Positions 45,761 to 56,340 of a stretch of 64,000 nt of DNA are shown here, piece by piece; within the stretch, counting starts at the first letter, position 1, and each line of letters opens with the position of its first letter. Under the pieces are notes generated by a model. The model did not search any database. It was not told the DNA's origin and saw nothing but the letters and a program-made list of their open reading frames with translations. The DNA lies in contig JAWHQI010000049.1 of assembly GCA_033032865.1 (NCBI GenBank), positions 2,852,001 through 2,916,000 on the forward strand, written 5' to 3'. Source of the DNA: Dactylorhiza incarnata (lineage: Eukaryota; Streptophyta; Magnoliopsida; Asparagales; Orchidaceae). The translations under genes and the position numbers were made by a program.

Positions 45761-47237
45761 CTAATGAATAAGATATTTAGGTATCCAAAGAGGACCGGGA
45801 GTAGCGGTTCCTTTGGGTACCCAAATAAATCGTGTTTGCTTTTGGGGAGATATGATTGAATGGGCCCTTTTGATTTGAGTTTGTATTTCATCTTTAACTT
45901 TTGGCCGCCATTCAAACATTGGTTTAATATTATTCTTATTTATCAAATTTCCATGATGATTTTGCAAAACATTCTTTATCAGAAATTTGTTTATTTTTAT
46001 GTTGGGAGAGTGGTTATTTTGTAAATGATAATGATTTGGAATTTTATTTTCAAGCATTTGATATTTTTTATTTCCTTTGTTGGGCTTAGACATATTATGG
46101 AAACTCATATTTAACTTGCTTTTGGAATTTGTTTGAAATTGTTGATTTATGTGTTGAGAATTTTTCTTTATTATTTCCTTAAGCAAGTTGACTTTAGTTT
46201 CCAATTCATAATTCTTAACGTTAAGATTATGTCTTGCTTTGTTATAGGCTATTGTGCTATTTTTAAGAGTGGATACAATAGACTCAATATGATTTTGATA
46301 ATTGTTTCTATATTCATCAAATGTTTCATCCATCTCTTGAATTTCTATTTTAAAATCTTTGCACTTAGCACAATCATTTTTCAAGGAAGAATTTTCTACA
46401 CAAAATCTTCCATTTTGTTCTTTTATACAAATAAGTTCCTTTTCAAGTTCTTTGCATTTTTCATTTAAATTATTACAATCAAAATAGGATTTTGTATTTT
46501 CAAGTAAAAAACAAGATGATGAAGACACATCACAATTTGATTCTAAATTAACATTAGCTTTTTATCTCTTATTTTCTAAATGTAAATTTTTAATAGTGAT
46601 TTTCAATTTCTTTATCTTACGTTTAGCAGTTTTTAGTATATTGAAACTAGAAATGGAAGTTATCACACAAGAAGAAGATTTAGTCTTCCTTACAGCGCTA
46701 TTGGAGGAGGCAGATTGTGAACATGAAATTCCTTCATCATCTTTTAGTTCTTCCTCCATTATAGATGGATCTATATCTTCCCTTTTCCTTGGTGTGTTGT
46801 TCTCCTTTTCTATTTCAATATTCTCCATGGCTTCGCTCTGAGAGAGATCTTCTTGGATGATTATGGATGCTTGTACGTTCTTTTCCTCCTGTGTTTGTTC
46901 CACACCTGTGAGAGGAAGATCATACATTTCTTCAAGAAAAGCGCCATATTTTGTATGCACTAGTAAAGCAATATACAAATTTGAAAACTTCATTTGAGAG
47001 ACCACAAAATAGATAATGTTTAGCTTTTGCATTTAAATGAAGTTCCTTTTTATTTGATTCATCCACACGTCTTATAATTGCTAAGTTCCATACTTCGATA
47101 TCTAAAGTTTTAATAAATTTTTCCATTAAAAATTTCCACCCTTTATAATTTTTCCCTTCGAATAAAGGTGGTTTAGGAGATTTTTCTTCTTAATAAAAAT
47201 TTACCCCACTAGTAGAAGCGAGATCATGAGATGCCAT
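45761..47237 (-). pseudogene. Copia-type Gag of Cop-5, frameshifted
   Basis: From ATG 47237 to a stop at 45761. The N-terminal UBN2-like part (E-V-W-N-L-A-I..A-Y-K-I-W) reads in 46932-47126, a Ser/Glu-rich part in 46562-47032, and the coiled coil plus F-I-W-V-P-K-G-T..L-W-I-P-K-Y end in 45761-46528. A stop near 47190, a frame change near 46935 and a stop near 46560 separate them. The middle part differs strongly from Cop-1 to Cop-3, so this is another subfamily. No zinc knuckle is seen. Confidence 0.72.
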
Positions 47238-47286
47238 TATTCCCGGTTGTTAAGCCGATTTGGAATAACCTGCCTCTAATACCACT

Positions 47287-48503
47287 TGTTGGATCGGTCG
47301 GCGCCCTTAGAGGGGGGGGGGGGGGGTGAATAAGGGTTTTAAAAAACTTAAGATTATATTCAGAAAACTTTGAAATATTGCAAGATTAATACAATGAGAA
47401 ATCAAGTAAAACAATAATGAATAGACATGCTTTATTAATATCAAATAATGTTTTACAAAACTTGACTTCTATGACGCTAGAAATCGAGGGTGACTAGTAA
47501 AACTCTTTTTCGTTTTCTATACCGACTCGTATCCCCACGAACCGGTTGGCTTTAGCCGATCTCTCCCCAGATACGGCCTCAAGCCGCTCTAGCCAATCTA
47601 TCCCCAGAAAGGCCACGAGCACCCCCTAGACCTAGCCTAGATCTAGTCGCCAACACGAGGCGAATTTCAGCCCTAAGTCCTACCCCAGACCTAGTCGCCA
47701 ACACGAGGCGATTTCTCTACCATTTACAGAAAAGATATGAAATGAAAATATAATAATATAAAAACTCCCTCTATGTGGATCTCTTGGAGAAGTGGACGAA
47801 GGCCCGCAGAGTATGATGGTAGTCGATGCGGCCTTTCGTCACGATGATGATGCGTGTTGAAATCTTCTCCACGGATCTCCTTAAGGCTTTATGGAATTGT
47901 GGGATTATCGCTCTGAATCTTCCTCTCTCTGCAGTGACACGAAGCTCTGGAGTTTGGGATTGGAGGAGGATTAAGAATTCAGAGCCAAAGCACTCAATTT
48001 ATAGCCTCAGCGCTACCGCCGGTGCTAGCGCTACCGCCGGCGCTAGCCCGGATTAGGTAACAAATTGCGCGGCTGAATCTCCCATCCGCGGTAACGAGGC
48101 TTTCATTCCTTCTGTGTTCACCGATACCGCCGGCGTTATCTGCTACCGCTAGGCGTTAGCTCCTTCCATAACAGCTCCCGGAAACGCGCTCTTCATTGAT
48201 AGCGCCCGGCGCAAAGTGCTACCGCCAGCGCTAGTGGGAGTATCTCTCTTCTGTTTTCATTCGTCGGAATTCGTCGGGAGTTCACAAGAACATTCGACGA
48301 ACGACAGCTAGAGCCTGCGCTAGTGCTACCGCCAACGCTAGTGGACGATTTGGATTTGATGGCTCAACTTTGGGGGCAACCTTCTTATGTAATCCTTGAG
48401 TCATGTGGACTTTGTTTTCCTGCACACTTGAACACACAAGATAAAATACACATAGGATTTGTTATTCTCAAACCTAGGAGATGCGGAAGACCGTGTTCCA
48501 ACA
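47287..48503 (-). repeat. Cop-5 LTR (right, internal to the tandem)
   Basis: It has a degraded tRNA-iMet primer site on its left (minus strand TGGTATTAGAGGC at 47284-47272) and a polypurine tract on its right, so it serves as 5' LTR of one unit and 3' LTR of the next. G tract of 15; TATA at 47998-48003. Confidence 0.92.
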
Positions 48504-50172
48504 AACTTCCCCTTTTGATAATAACAAATCCATTAATGATAAAACAAAGCATTAATAAATAAGCATGATGAAACTCTACTTGTGTGTGTGTGAGAGTGAT
48601 GACTTTAGGATAATTATTGATTTTAGCATTTAGAATTGCTCCCCCTAAATATATGCTCCCCCTAAGTGAATGCTCCCCTAATATATAAACTATCATCTGA
48701 ATTTGTCATGTTGGGTTTATGATAGCGGGTTACATGATTAATCATGTTAGTTCTCCCCCTTTTGCATTTTATCATGTTAGTTCTCCCCCTTTGTTATTAG
48801 CAAAAGTGGGTAGGGAAACAAAGCACTAAAAAAATGTGTAAATAAAAAAGAAGGCATGATCGAGTTTTTTTAAGTAAATGATAAGGAGTTTTAGACTTGT
48901 CTTTCATTGAAAATGATCAGAGTTATGACTTATTTTATCCCTTTTGTTTGTAGTTCTCCACCTTTTATATATCAGAGTTTAAGCAAAAAATAATGATTTT
49001 CCCTTTAGGTAAGAGTTTTAAGCATAAAAAATAATGATTTCCAAGTAAACAGTCTACCCAGACAATATGTCAACACCCTAGCCCCGTACTAAGTGACGGA
49101 TGGGCATGAGGAGCTGCAAACAAGCCGTAGGTTGGGGTGTTAGTCCCTTATGCAAACACTAGACAAAACTCAACCTAGCACTCTTTCCCCCTAGTGCCTC
49201 GCAAGGCCCCACTGGAACCCTCCCCGGTTAAGGACAAGACATGACTAGAGATAAGGTTATCTAATGTCTACACCCCTACGCCCCCGCTATGGTGAGAAAT
49301 GAAGTCATGGATAACAATTATTGGAAACAATTAGCATTTAAATCTTAATGGGAAATTTCATAGCATATGGATTTTTATTTGAAAATTAAAATACTCTTAG
49401 CAATATTGAAATTCATGAATGAATTAGAGTTTGAGCATTGCGGAAGATTTCGAAAAAAAACATCATAGTACTAAGAGTTTAAGTTTAAAAAAAAGGAGAT
49501 GTTTTTGAGTTTCAAAATGAACTTTAGAAAGATAAGAGTTGAAGCATTTTCGAATAAAGAAACAACATCATTTTGGCAATTTGAAGTAAGAGGTAAAATT
49601 TAATTTGAAATTCAATAATAAGAGGATGTTGTTATAAGCAATATTTCACTTGTTGGAGGAGTGTTTAGCATAAAAGTTTATAAAGAGATAAATCAGAGTT
49701 TTCAGCATAAAAATGATATGCGTGTTAGAACAATCAATATAAATTTTACCAAGCAAGTCTACCATTTGTTTTTAAGAAAAATTGAGATTTTAGACTTGAT
49801 ATAAGCATTAAAGCACAAGGTAAAAAATATATGGTGATGATGCGGAAGACTTGTAGAAATACATGAAACATCTTATTTTAATCAAGGATAATCCATAAAA
49901 AGATATATGAGTTAATTTCAAAAAGAAGATGTTTATGTAAATCATGTTTCAATGAAAATCTTTTATGGTTGACAAAAACTAACCAAGCATGAAATAATAC
50001 TATCACAAATAGATTACTACAATGTTATTTCAATTCACAATTTCAAGTCATACCAAACATTGTAGAAAGCATGCTGAGTTATCTAGTGCATTTCATAAGT
50101 AAAGAGTAGTATAGAGTTTGCATTAGGATCCAATGCTCATGAGAAGAAGTGTTATGGAAGATAATGATGTGC
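48504..50172 (-). repeat. Second, truncated Cop-5 internal region
   Basis: Nearly identical to 41536-43204 and non-coding. It ends just before the paired hairpins would begin, at the joint GATGTGC|TC with a short ATGATG-rich filler. Confidence 0.88.
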
Positions 50173-50194
50173 TCATCATCATGATGATGTGCTC

Positions 50195-50377
50195 GTACTT
50201 GTCGACGAAATGTCCAACCTTTTTCGATGATATTATACTTAGGCAGGATGTTGAAGTACTGGACATATTGTCTCATCTCTGCAAGTATAAACTAGATAAA
50301 ACATTAAATACAACTTGCACTTATCATTGAGCAGAGCACTTCTACAAATCAGGAACATTGCTGGGCACCGTTCCCAA
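50195..50377. repeat. Left copy of a ~183-bp direct repeat around Cop-6
   Basis: It matches 53790-53973 with scattered differences, from GTACTTGTC to GTTCCCAA. On the minus strand it starts TTGGGAAC..GCCCAGCAATG. It may be a truncated LTR of Cop-6, but no full LTR structure is visible. Confidence 0.7.
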
Positions 50378-51002
50378 TAATCTCCCTCTATTTGAAGAAG
50401 CCCTATCTTACCTCAATGATAAATGCCACTCATGAAAAGATATTTCAGATAATAACATCACAAATAAAGCAGCAATCACATAAACAGATTAAATGTTCTT
50501 CACAATAGATACCAAACATATAATTAGATTAGATGTTCATGAATAAACATTAGCATTCATTTGCCCCAACAGAATCATTATGATTTTAATTTGATGCGCT
50601 ATCAATGTCTGTTGCTGCTTGCTCCTTTGGTTTTCTGCCTTTTGCTTTTGATAGTAGTTGATGGGCTGCGGAATCTTCTTAGGAGAGGGAGGAGGACCTT
50701 GTGGGAATGCTAGCTTGTGATTCATCCTCCTTTCTAGCTGCTTCAGATGTTTCTGCCATTAAACTTACTGGTATGCCCTCTGATAGTCCTCCCGAGGGTA
50801 TCCAAAATGGATCCATGATTCTGTTATTATTTCTCTTGAGACAGGACTCCACCTTCCTGATTGTGGATCCTGCTCAACTTCCCTCAGTCTCTTTTGTCGA
50901 TACTGGCTGCTCTAAATTCTCTTTCTTTTCCTGGAAGTTGCTGATTATCCAAATTCAATTCCATATTCAGCTGATTCAGTGCTTGCAGAAGGGTTGACAG
51001 CC
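50378..51002 (-). other. Possible 3' coding remnant after the Cop-6 ORF
   Basis: One minus-strand frame (about 50910-50537) has gene-like composition, including L-K-Q-L-E-R-R-M-N-H-K and a P-Q-G-P-P-P-S-P-K-K stretch, but contains stops near 50795. It may be the eroded C-terminus or a second exon of the neighbouring ORF. No other gene is seen. Confidence 0.35.
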
Positions 51003-52862
51003 TCATATAATGATGGGGGGTTTTTGCATTGTTTGCTTTATTTGATTTGTTATCCACATTGCTTGATGTGAACTGGCGTTTATTATTTCATTCTCCACCT
51101 TTAGGGCTTGTTCAATTACCCTTTCCTCAAGTCCTTCTCTGACTAGATTCAGCTTTTCATGCAGGTGTTGTTCAGTCACATCCAAATTGTCATTTATTTC
51201 AAGCAGATGGGTATCTAGGGTATTGATATTATTCAGAATTTGATTTCTGTTATTTGTAGCCTCTGTCTCTATCTGCTCAAAACCATAGTACACATTGTTT
51301 GAGAATATTTCTTGCTTTTTTAGGATTGTGTGGGTTTGATGTCCCACTTTGTTTACTTCCTCGCTCATCTTCTCTATGGCCGGAGCTGCCAGTGTGTAGA
51401 AGTGAGCGCACTGGGTGTTGAGGTGGAGTATGTCTTTCTTCACTTTCTGGATCTCGCCCTTCATTTCTTCTCTTAGATTATCCACAGTTTTTACTATGAA
51501 TTGTTCTAGTTGTTTGCGCTGAGCTGTTAGTAGAGCTGACATCATGTGGAAAAGAGAACCTGACTGAGCAGAAGATGGCTCAGCAGCTTGTTCGTCTTCC
51601 TCTTCTCTTTCTTGTGGAATTTCTTCAGAGCTATTTGCAGATGATTCTTCATTGATATGTGTTGTTACCTTGGCCTTCCCCTTGACATTTTCTGGTACTG
51701 TCTCGCCAGGGCACGTAAGCACAATCTTACTTGCTGCTACTAACTCTCGGCATTCTGAGAGAGTGATGTCTTCCATGGGCTCATTTCCTTGATCTTCTAG
51801 GGCAGAGTACCCCAGTTGGGTCTCCCCCTCAACTTGTGCATTACCTTGGGCTGAGCCTCCTGCCGGGAGCTCCCCATCTATTATCTCTGTGTCTTGGGCT
51901 GAGCTCCCAGGTTGGGACTCCTCCTCAACGGGAACACTCCCCAAGTTGGGGTTTCTACTTTCTTCAATAACCTCTATGGGAGCAGGTTCTGGTACTGTTC
52001 CTGGACAATCCCTTTGGGTGGAAGTCTCTCCCTCAGTTGTACCAGGGATTTGTGGGGGTGGTGGTATATCATCAGAACTGCTTGATGAATCTTCTTTTTC
52101 GGGGTGGTCTGTTGGGGATGCTTGTTTCTTTGGAGCAGGCTGGACATTAGATGATGGTTTAGGGATAGACCTATCCGATCGATCTAGCATTTTTATATCC
52201 AATCTCTTGGAGTAGTGTAGAGAAACTCCCATTTTCTTATTCTGTACTTCACCCTGTGTGTTTAGCATGTAGAGGGATAATATTCTTCCGTAGGAAGGGG
52301 ACATCAGGGTGTTCTTCATTCTATGGAAGAGGAACTCACTCCAGTTGGTCTTCTTAGAGTGAATTATCCGGGCCATGACAACGAACATGTCTTTTGAGAT
52401 TCGATGATGGGACCCATGCTTGCACAATAGATCTTTGCCAACGATGTCGGCCATCAACTTCCCCTTTTGATTGAATTTCGCTCTCTTAGTGGACCCGTAG
52501 GTCTTCCCTATGTGGCCACACCAGGTGTAGCTTGCGGACACATTCTCTGAGGTCAGCTCTTCTTCTTCCTCCGCCTCTTGGATTCGTGGCAGATTCAGTG
52601 CTTTTCCTAGGCTTTTCACAGATAGTTTAACTTTCTTACCTCCCACCATGGACTTGATCTGGGATTCAGTGTGGTTGATTCTTGCATCGGCAAAGAATTC
52701 CGCTAATTCACGGTGGAGAAGAACTGAGGGTTCGCATAGCAGAAATTCCATACCTAATGCCTCCAACAACCATATTAGTGACCTTATCTCATCCGAGCAG
52801 TCATTGAAGCCCCCTCGCTGGAGTTCACAACCGGAGATCACCCCTTCTTTCTTGGGAGCCAT
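51003..52862 (-). CDS. Uninterrupted 619-codon plant-transposon/envelope-like ORF of Cop-6
   Basis: The frame is open from 52964, but a TATA box at 52971-52978 puts the likely transcript start near 52940, so I choose ATG 52862 (M-A-P-K-K). The first ~230 residues are globular, with a Trp/Leu-rich helix region (L-I-W-L-L-E-A-L-G-M-E), an L-N-L-P motif and M-F-V-V-M-A-R-I-I-H-S-K-K-T-N-W, resembling the extra ORF of plant copia elements that is annotated as putative plant transposon or envelope-like protein. Residues ~240-450 are acidic, Ser/Pro/Glu-rich. The last ~160 are a coiled coil. No signal peptide or clear membrane segment is seen. It follows a gag remnant on the same strand with no pol between. 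Function unknown. Confidence 0.65.
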   Translation of the reverse strand: MAPKKEGVISGCELQRGGFNDCSDEIRSLIWLLEALGMEFLLCEPSVLLHRELAEFFADARINHTESQIKSMVGGKKVKLSVKSLGKALNLPRIQEAEEEEELTSENVSASYTWCGHIGKTYGSTKRAKFNQKGKLMADIVGKDLLCKHGSHHRISKDMFVVMARIIHSKKTNWSEFLFHRMKNTLMSPSYGRILSLYMLNTQGEVQNKKMGVSLHYSKRLDIKMLDRSDRSIPKPSSNVQPAPKKQASPTDHPEKEDSSSSSDDIPPPPQIPGTTEGETSTQRDCPGTVPEPAPIEVIEESRNPNLGSVPVEEESQPGSSAQDTEIIDGELPAGGSAQGNAQVEGETQLGYSALEDQGNEPMEDITLSECRELVAASKIVLTCPGETVPENVKGKAKVTTHINEESSANSSEEIPQEREEEDEQAAEPSSAQSGSLFHMMSALLTAQRKQLEQFIVKTVDNLREEMKGEIQKVKKDILHLNTQCAHFYTLAAPAIEKMSEEVNKVGHQTHTILKKQEIFSNNVYYGFEQIETEATNNRNQILNNINTLDTHLLEINDNLDVTEQHLHEKLNLVREGLEERVIEQALKVENEIINASSHQAMWITNQIKQTMQKPPIII

Positions 52863-52970
52863 TGATTCAGAGTGAGAGTGAAAGAAGTACGTCGGATACG
52901 AAGCGGGAGTTTGTCGACAGAATAGCTTAGGGCAAATGATAGCGTAGTTTTTATTCTCGAGCATTCACTC

Positions 52971-52978
52971 TATTTATA
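52971..52978 (-). promoter_or_regulatory. TATA box before the Cop-6 ORF
   Basis: TATAAATA on the minus strand, 109 bases upstream of the chosen start codon. It suggests a separate transcript for this ORF. Confidence 0.5.
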
Positions 52979-53309
52979 GTGTCGTTAGGTGAAGAGGCGC
53001 ATACCTTTGAAGGAAAGAGCGATCAGACGGCTCCAATGAACCGGTCTAATCCCGTGATAAATAGCTCGATTGTATTTTGACGATATGCGCCCTCCCAACT
53101 CGATCCTTTTTCGTCATAACGTCTATTGTGTCGTCGTAATATATCGACGATTATAGATTCCAAGACTTATTCATCTAACATCAGCTTTTTAGGCCCCTTT
53201 TAGTAGGATGACCTGCACTAAGTTTGTTAGTAAATAGATTTTGCTGTTCTTCCTGTGGGTCAGAACAGCCACCTTGTCCAAGGCCCAGATTTGCTTCTGG
53301 TGGGCTCTT
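52979..53309 (-). other. Spacer between Cop-6 gag remnant and ORF
   Basis: No gene is recognised. This is where protease, integrase and reverse transcriptase would be expected in a complete copia element. A second TATA-like sequence (TATAAAAAG region, plus strand 53320-53329) lies at the edge. Confidence 0.5.
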
Positions 53310-53800
53310 GGACTACCTATAAAAAGAGATTACAAACCCTTAGGTACCCAAGTGAATTTGGGTCCTAGGAAATTGTTAGCATTAACAGGCATACTGGATT
53401 AAACTACTCCAGGGTATGCATAGTGATAATGAATAAGGCGATTTGAAAGTTTAGCATTCGTTACCCTTGGAGCAGTTGGATTGTACCAACAATCAATTGC
53501 AAAGTGCCCGATCTTTCCACAGCACCAACATTCAAACCTGTTGTATCTCCTTTTCTGACTGACTGTGTGAGCAGGGGTTCTTTGTGTGTGAACAAATGAA
53601 TGCAGCAAAGAAGGTGAACTGTGCTGATGGTAGATGTGATGTGTGCTGTCATCATTCACAGTTTCCCTTCTAGAGTCAGTCTTCTTTAAGGATTTCCTTG
53701 TTTCTGTAGACCTGATAACTTCATGCCTCCTTGTGGCCATCCTCCCATGAGGTACCCTTGAGATTTTTGGCATGTTCTTTGCTCCACTTGTACTTGTCAA
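53310..53800 (-). pseudogene. C-terminal Gag remnant with zinc knuckle (Cop-6)
   Basis: The frame 53800-53399 is basic and Ser/Thr-rich and carries one CX2CX4HX4C knuckle (C-W-C-C-G-K-I-G-H-F-A-I-D-C). After a frame change the motif G-P-K-F-T-W-V-P-K-G follows (about 53370-53340), the usual end of copia Gag before protease. The N-terminal UBN2-type domain is missing: the direct repeat 53790-53973 lies in its place. Confidence 0.65.
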
Positions 53801-53973
53801 CGATATGTCCAGCCTTTTTCGACGATATTATACTTAGGCAGGCTGTTGAAGTACTGGACATATTGTCTCATTTCTGCAAGCATAAACTAGATAAAACATT
53901 AATTACAACATGCACTTATCATTGAGCTGAGCACTTCTTCAAATCAGGAACATTGCTGGGCACTGTTCCCAAC
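53790..53973. repeat. Right copy of the ~183-bp direct repeat around Cop-6
   Basis: See 50195-50377. On the minus strand it begins TGTTGGGAACAGTGCCC, an LTR-like edge. Confidence 0.7.
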
Positions 53974-53975
53974 AG

Positions 53976-54310
53976 TAATAAAAAGAGTTACAAAAGAAAA
54001 TACAAAATATAATAAAGACTCCCTATAAAGAATTCTGGAGAAGGTGAAGGCTCCCTGGATGTTCTTGAAGTCGAAGCATGCGTCCTTCACGTTTCATAAG
54101 CATTGATCCGTCTCTCCTTGAATTCTTCTTGTTGAAACTTGTGTGGGAGAAGATGGTCTGGAAATACGGCCCTTGCAGAGATTATCAAGTGCTGGAATAG
54201 GGCTCTTCAAAATCAGTAGTAGGGGAAGACGAATTCCATCTATTTATAAGCCAGGAGGATAACGCCGGCGCTGACGCTAATGCCTGGCGTTGACCCAGTT
54301 TGGAAATGTT
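53976..54310 (-). repeat. Cop-7: LTR fragment
   Basis: It resembles the middle of the other copia LTRs (AAAGACTCCCT, TTCTGGAGAAGGTGAAGG, then CTATTTATAAGCC as a minus-strand TATA near 54240) and includes the GCGCTGACGC/CCTGGCGTTG motifs at 54259-54298. Both ends are missing. Confidence 0.6.
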
Positions 54311-54329
54311 TTGATGGCTCGGATCTTCA

Positions 54330-55738
54330 AAACAGGAATAAGAAGGGCCTTTTGTCAACGTCCCTTTCTCGCCCATCCAACGCGGCGAGCCAACCTACCA
54401 TCCTCCTGCGCTTGGAAGCCACGAAGCCGAACTCTTCGCCTACTTATCGACGAAGAACATCAAGGTCGCTTACCTTTGAAGGAACGTCGACTCGCTACTC
54501 CCCGTGCCACCCAGAGTAGGTTAGACTCATGTTCGCTTCCTATCTCGCATTCCACCCTCCTTACATTTTCTAACCTCTGTCCATTATCATTCGCAGGGGA
54601 GCGAGAACTTCCACTCCATCCACCTTATGCGAGGACTGGGACCAACCTACCTGGCCTTGTGCTTGCTACCTCCACCGTCGCCGCATGCCAGGAGATTCCC
54701 GACAACTCCACGTCTTCTTCCGAGAAGCGGCCCGTGCTGCGAGCTGCGGATCGCTCACCTTGCCGCCACCACCGAAGAAAAATTAAGCTTCCCCCTGGCT
54801 AAGGGGAAAGAGGTCCTCGTGGACCTACCGGCAGCCAATCCCTCGACGTGCTTTCCGACAGATAAGCTGACTGGCAAGGTCACCGAGGTGGTCTACGACA
54901 TGCCGGGCGTGCCCGCCCCGGTGAGCCACCAGAACTTCTTCCTTGGGACGAGGAATCGGGATGAGGCCGACGAGCCTCTACTAGATTAGGACCGTGGAGC
55001 CAACAGGGTCTCCATATCAACCATCCTCCCTTCCTGGGTAGAGCAGGAGCCCATCGGGGTCCAAGCCTTCTCCCTCTCCTTCATGCTCTACAGGCGAGAG
55101 GACGCCGTGCACTTCGACAAACTAACGTCCCGCGTGCTCGCCCACGAGAGTGCGCGAACCCAACATCATGGTCTAGAGCTCTCCCACATGACTGGATGGC
55201 GCTCCCTCTAGGTGGAAAGGAACTCTAAGGAGCTCAAGCGTGAGTTAAAGGCCATGACTGAGGAGATCGCCTGCTTGAAGGAGAAGCAGGACATTTCTGA
55301 GAGCCGGCTCACCAGTCTTCATGGCGGGATGATAAACTATTGAGGATTCGCCAACTTTCTTTACCGTTCTTTACCTTGGCTAATAAATTGCCTATCGCAG
55401 GATGCTGAGACTGCCAGCCAGCTCCTCGCCCGCACCTTCGAGCTGGAGAAGGAGATTGTAGAGTTGAAAGCTCAGAACCACAAGTTGGCCGGGTAGCCAT
55501 CACCCCGCCCCTCGCAGCCCTAGGGACCTGAAGAATGAGTCTCACGAGCATGAGGAGGAGATGCGGAAGACCATGGTCATGGCAGCTCAACATATCTTCC
55601 AAACCCTGAAGGGGGCGAGACTTCTTTCTAACGAGGCAGCGCAGTTGACCGTTGAAGAGGTGGTCCCCGAGCTGTTCGTGCCAGTTCCAGCACCAACGCA
55701 CAACGAGAGCGAGCAGTCCGAGGATAACCCCTGTTTGT
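54330..55738 (+). pseudogene. GC-rich, intron-containing coiled-coil gene remnant
   Basis: Much more GC-rich than its surroundings. Coding-like pieces lie at about 54350-54515, 54597-55320 and 55401-55738, separated by intron-like AT-richer stretches ending TTCGCAG (54596) and TATCGCAG (55400). The middle has S-L-S-F-M-L-Y-R-R-E-D-A-V followed by E-L-K-R-E-L-K-A-M-T-E-E and later L-E-K-E-I-V-E-L-K, a coiled coil; the end is acidic. Several frame changes and a stop near 55210 exist. It resembles the C-terminal half of 'putative gypsy-type transposon' proteins carried by plant LTR elements, but I cannot confirm that. Confidence 0.45.
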
Positions 55739-56340
55739 AATTTTCTTTTTTATCTTTTATTGGTGAGATCGTCGTAGCTTGTAATAGAACCTTTTGCTGA
55801 AATAAAATAGAACTTTGTTATGTTTTCTTGTCGCTAATTTTACTGTCGCAAAGCATTCGCTCATCCATCACAAGGCACACACACACTTCCTCGCAAAACT
55901 CATTTTCCTTTCTTTTCAAATGTCCGCTTACCTTTTTTCGGATGTTCGCGAGCACCGTTGCCCCATCGCCTTTGGCTCCCTCATAGTGGCGGTGTTCTCG
56001 TCCGATGCACTTTGTGCTCGCATAGGACCTCACTCGCTCGCGCTGGGATGTCACAAGAGGAGACCCACCCACACCTTCTTGTATACCACCTGCCTTGAAC
56101 GATATATTTCGATACCTGTTATCCCCCGGACTGGCTAGTTCAGGTACGCCAGTACTCACTCTTGCTTAGGTACTAGCGAGCAAACCCCTACCGCTGAGGG
56201 ACCTTACCATCAATTTGCTATGCCGACGTCTTATTCAGCGAGCACAACTTTTACCCGCTGCCAGAATAATCGTGAGGGTCTTGCCGGCCAGTGGGAGCCT
56301 GGTTGTGGAGTTACTGAGTCGTGTTAACCAATCACCTTGT
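55739..56340. other. Region between gene remnant and 91-bp array
   Basis: The first ~100 bases look like a 3' untranslated region (AATAAAATAG near 55801). The rest is GC-moderate and without a recognisable gene; from about 56281 it degrades into the 91-bp repeat. Confidence 0.5.

Larger units (their letters stand above)
40319..50172 (-). mobile_element. Cop-5: tandem gag-only copia-like element (LTR-internal-LTR-internal)
   Basis: LTRs of 1217 bp at 40319-41535 and 47287-48503 are nearly identical and flank a 5.75-kb internal region. The right LTR, which should be the outer 5' LTR on the minus strand, is followed by another polypurine tract and ~1.67 kb of internal sequence (48504-50172) almost identical to 41536-43204. 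The array is therefore part of a longer tandem, cut at 50172. It carries gag but no pol. Confidence 0.9.
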
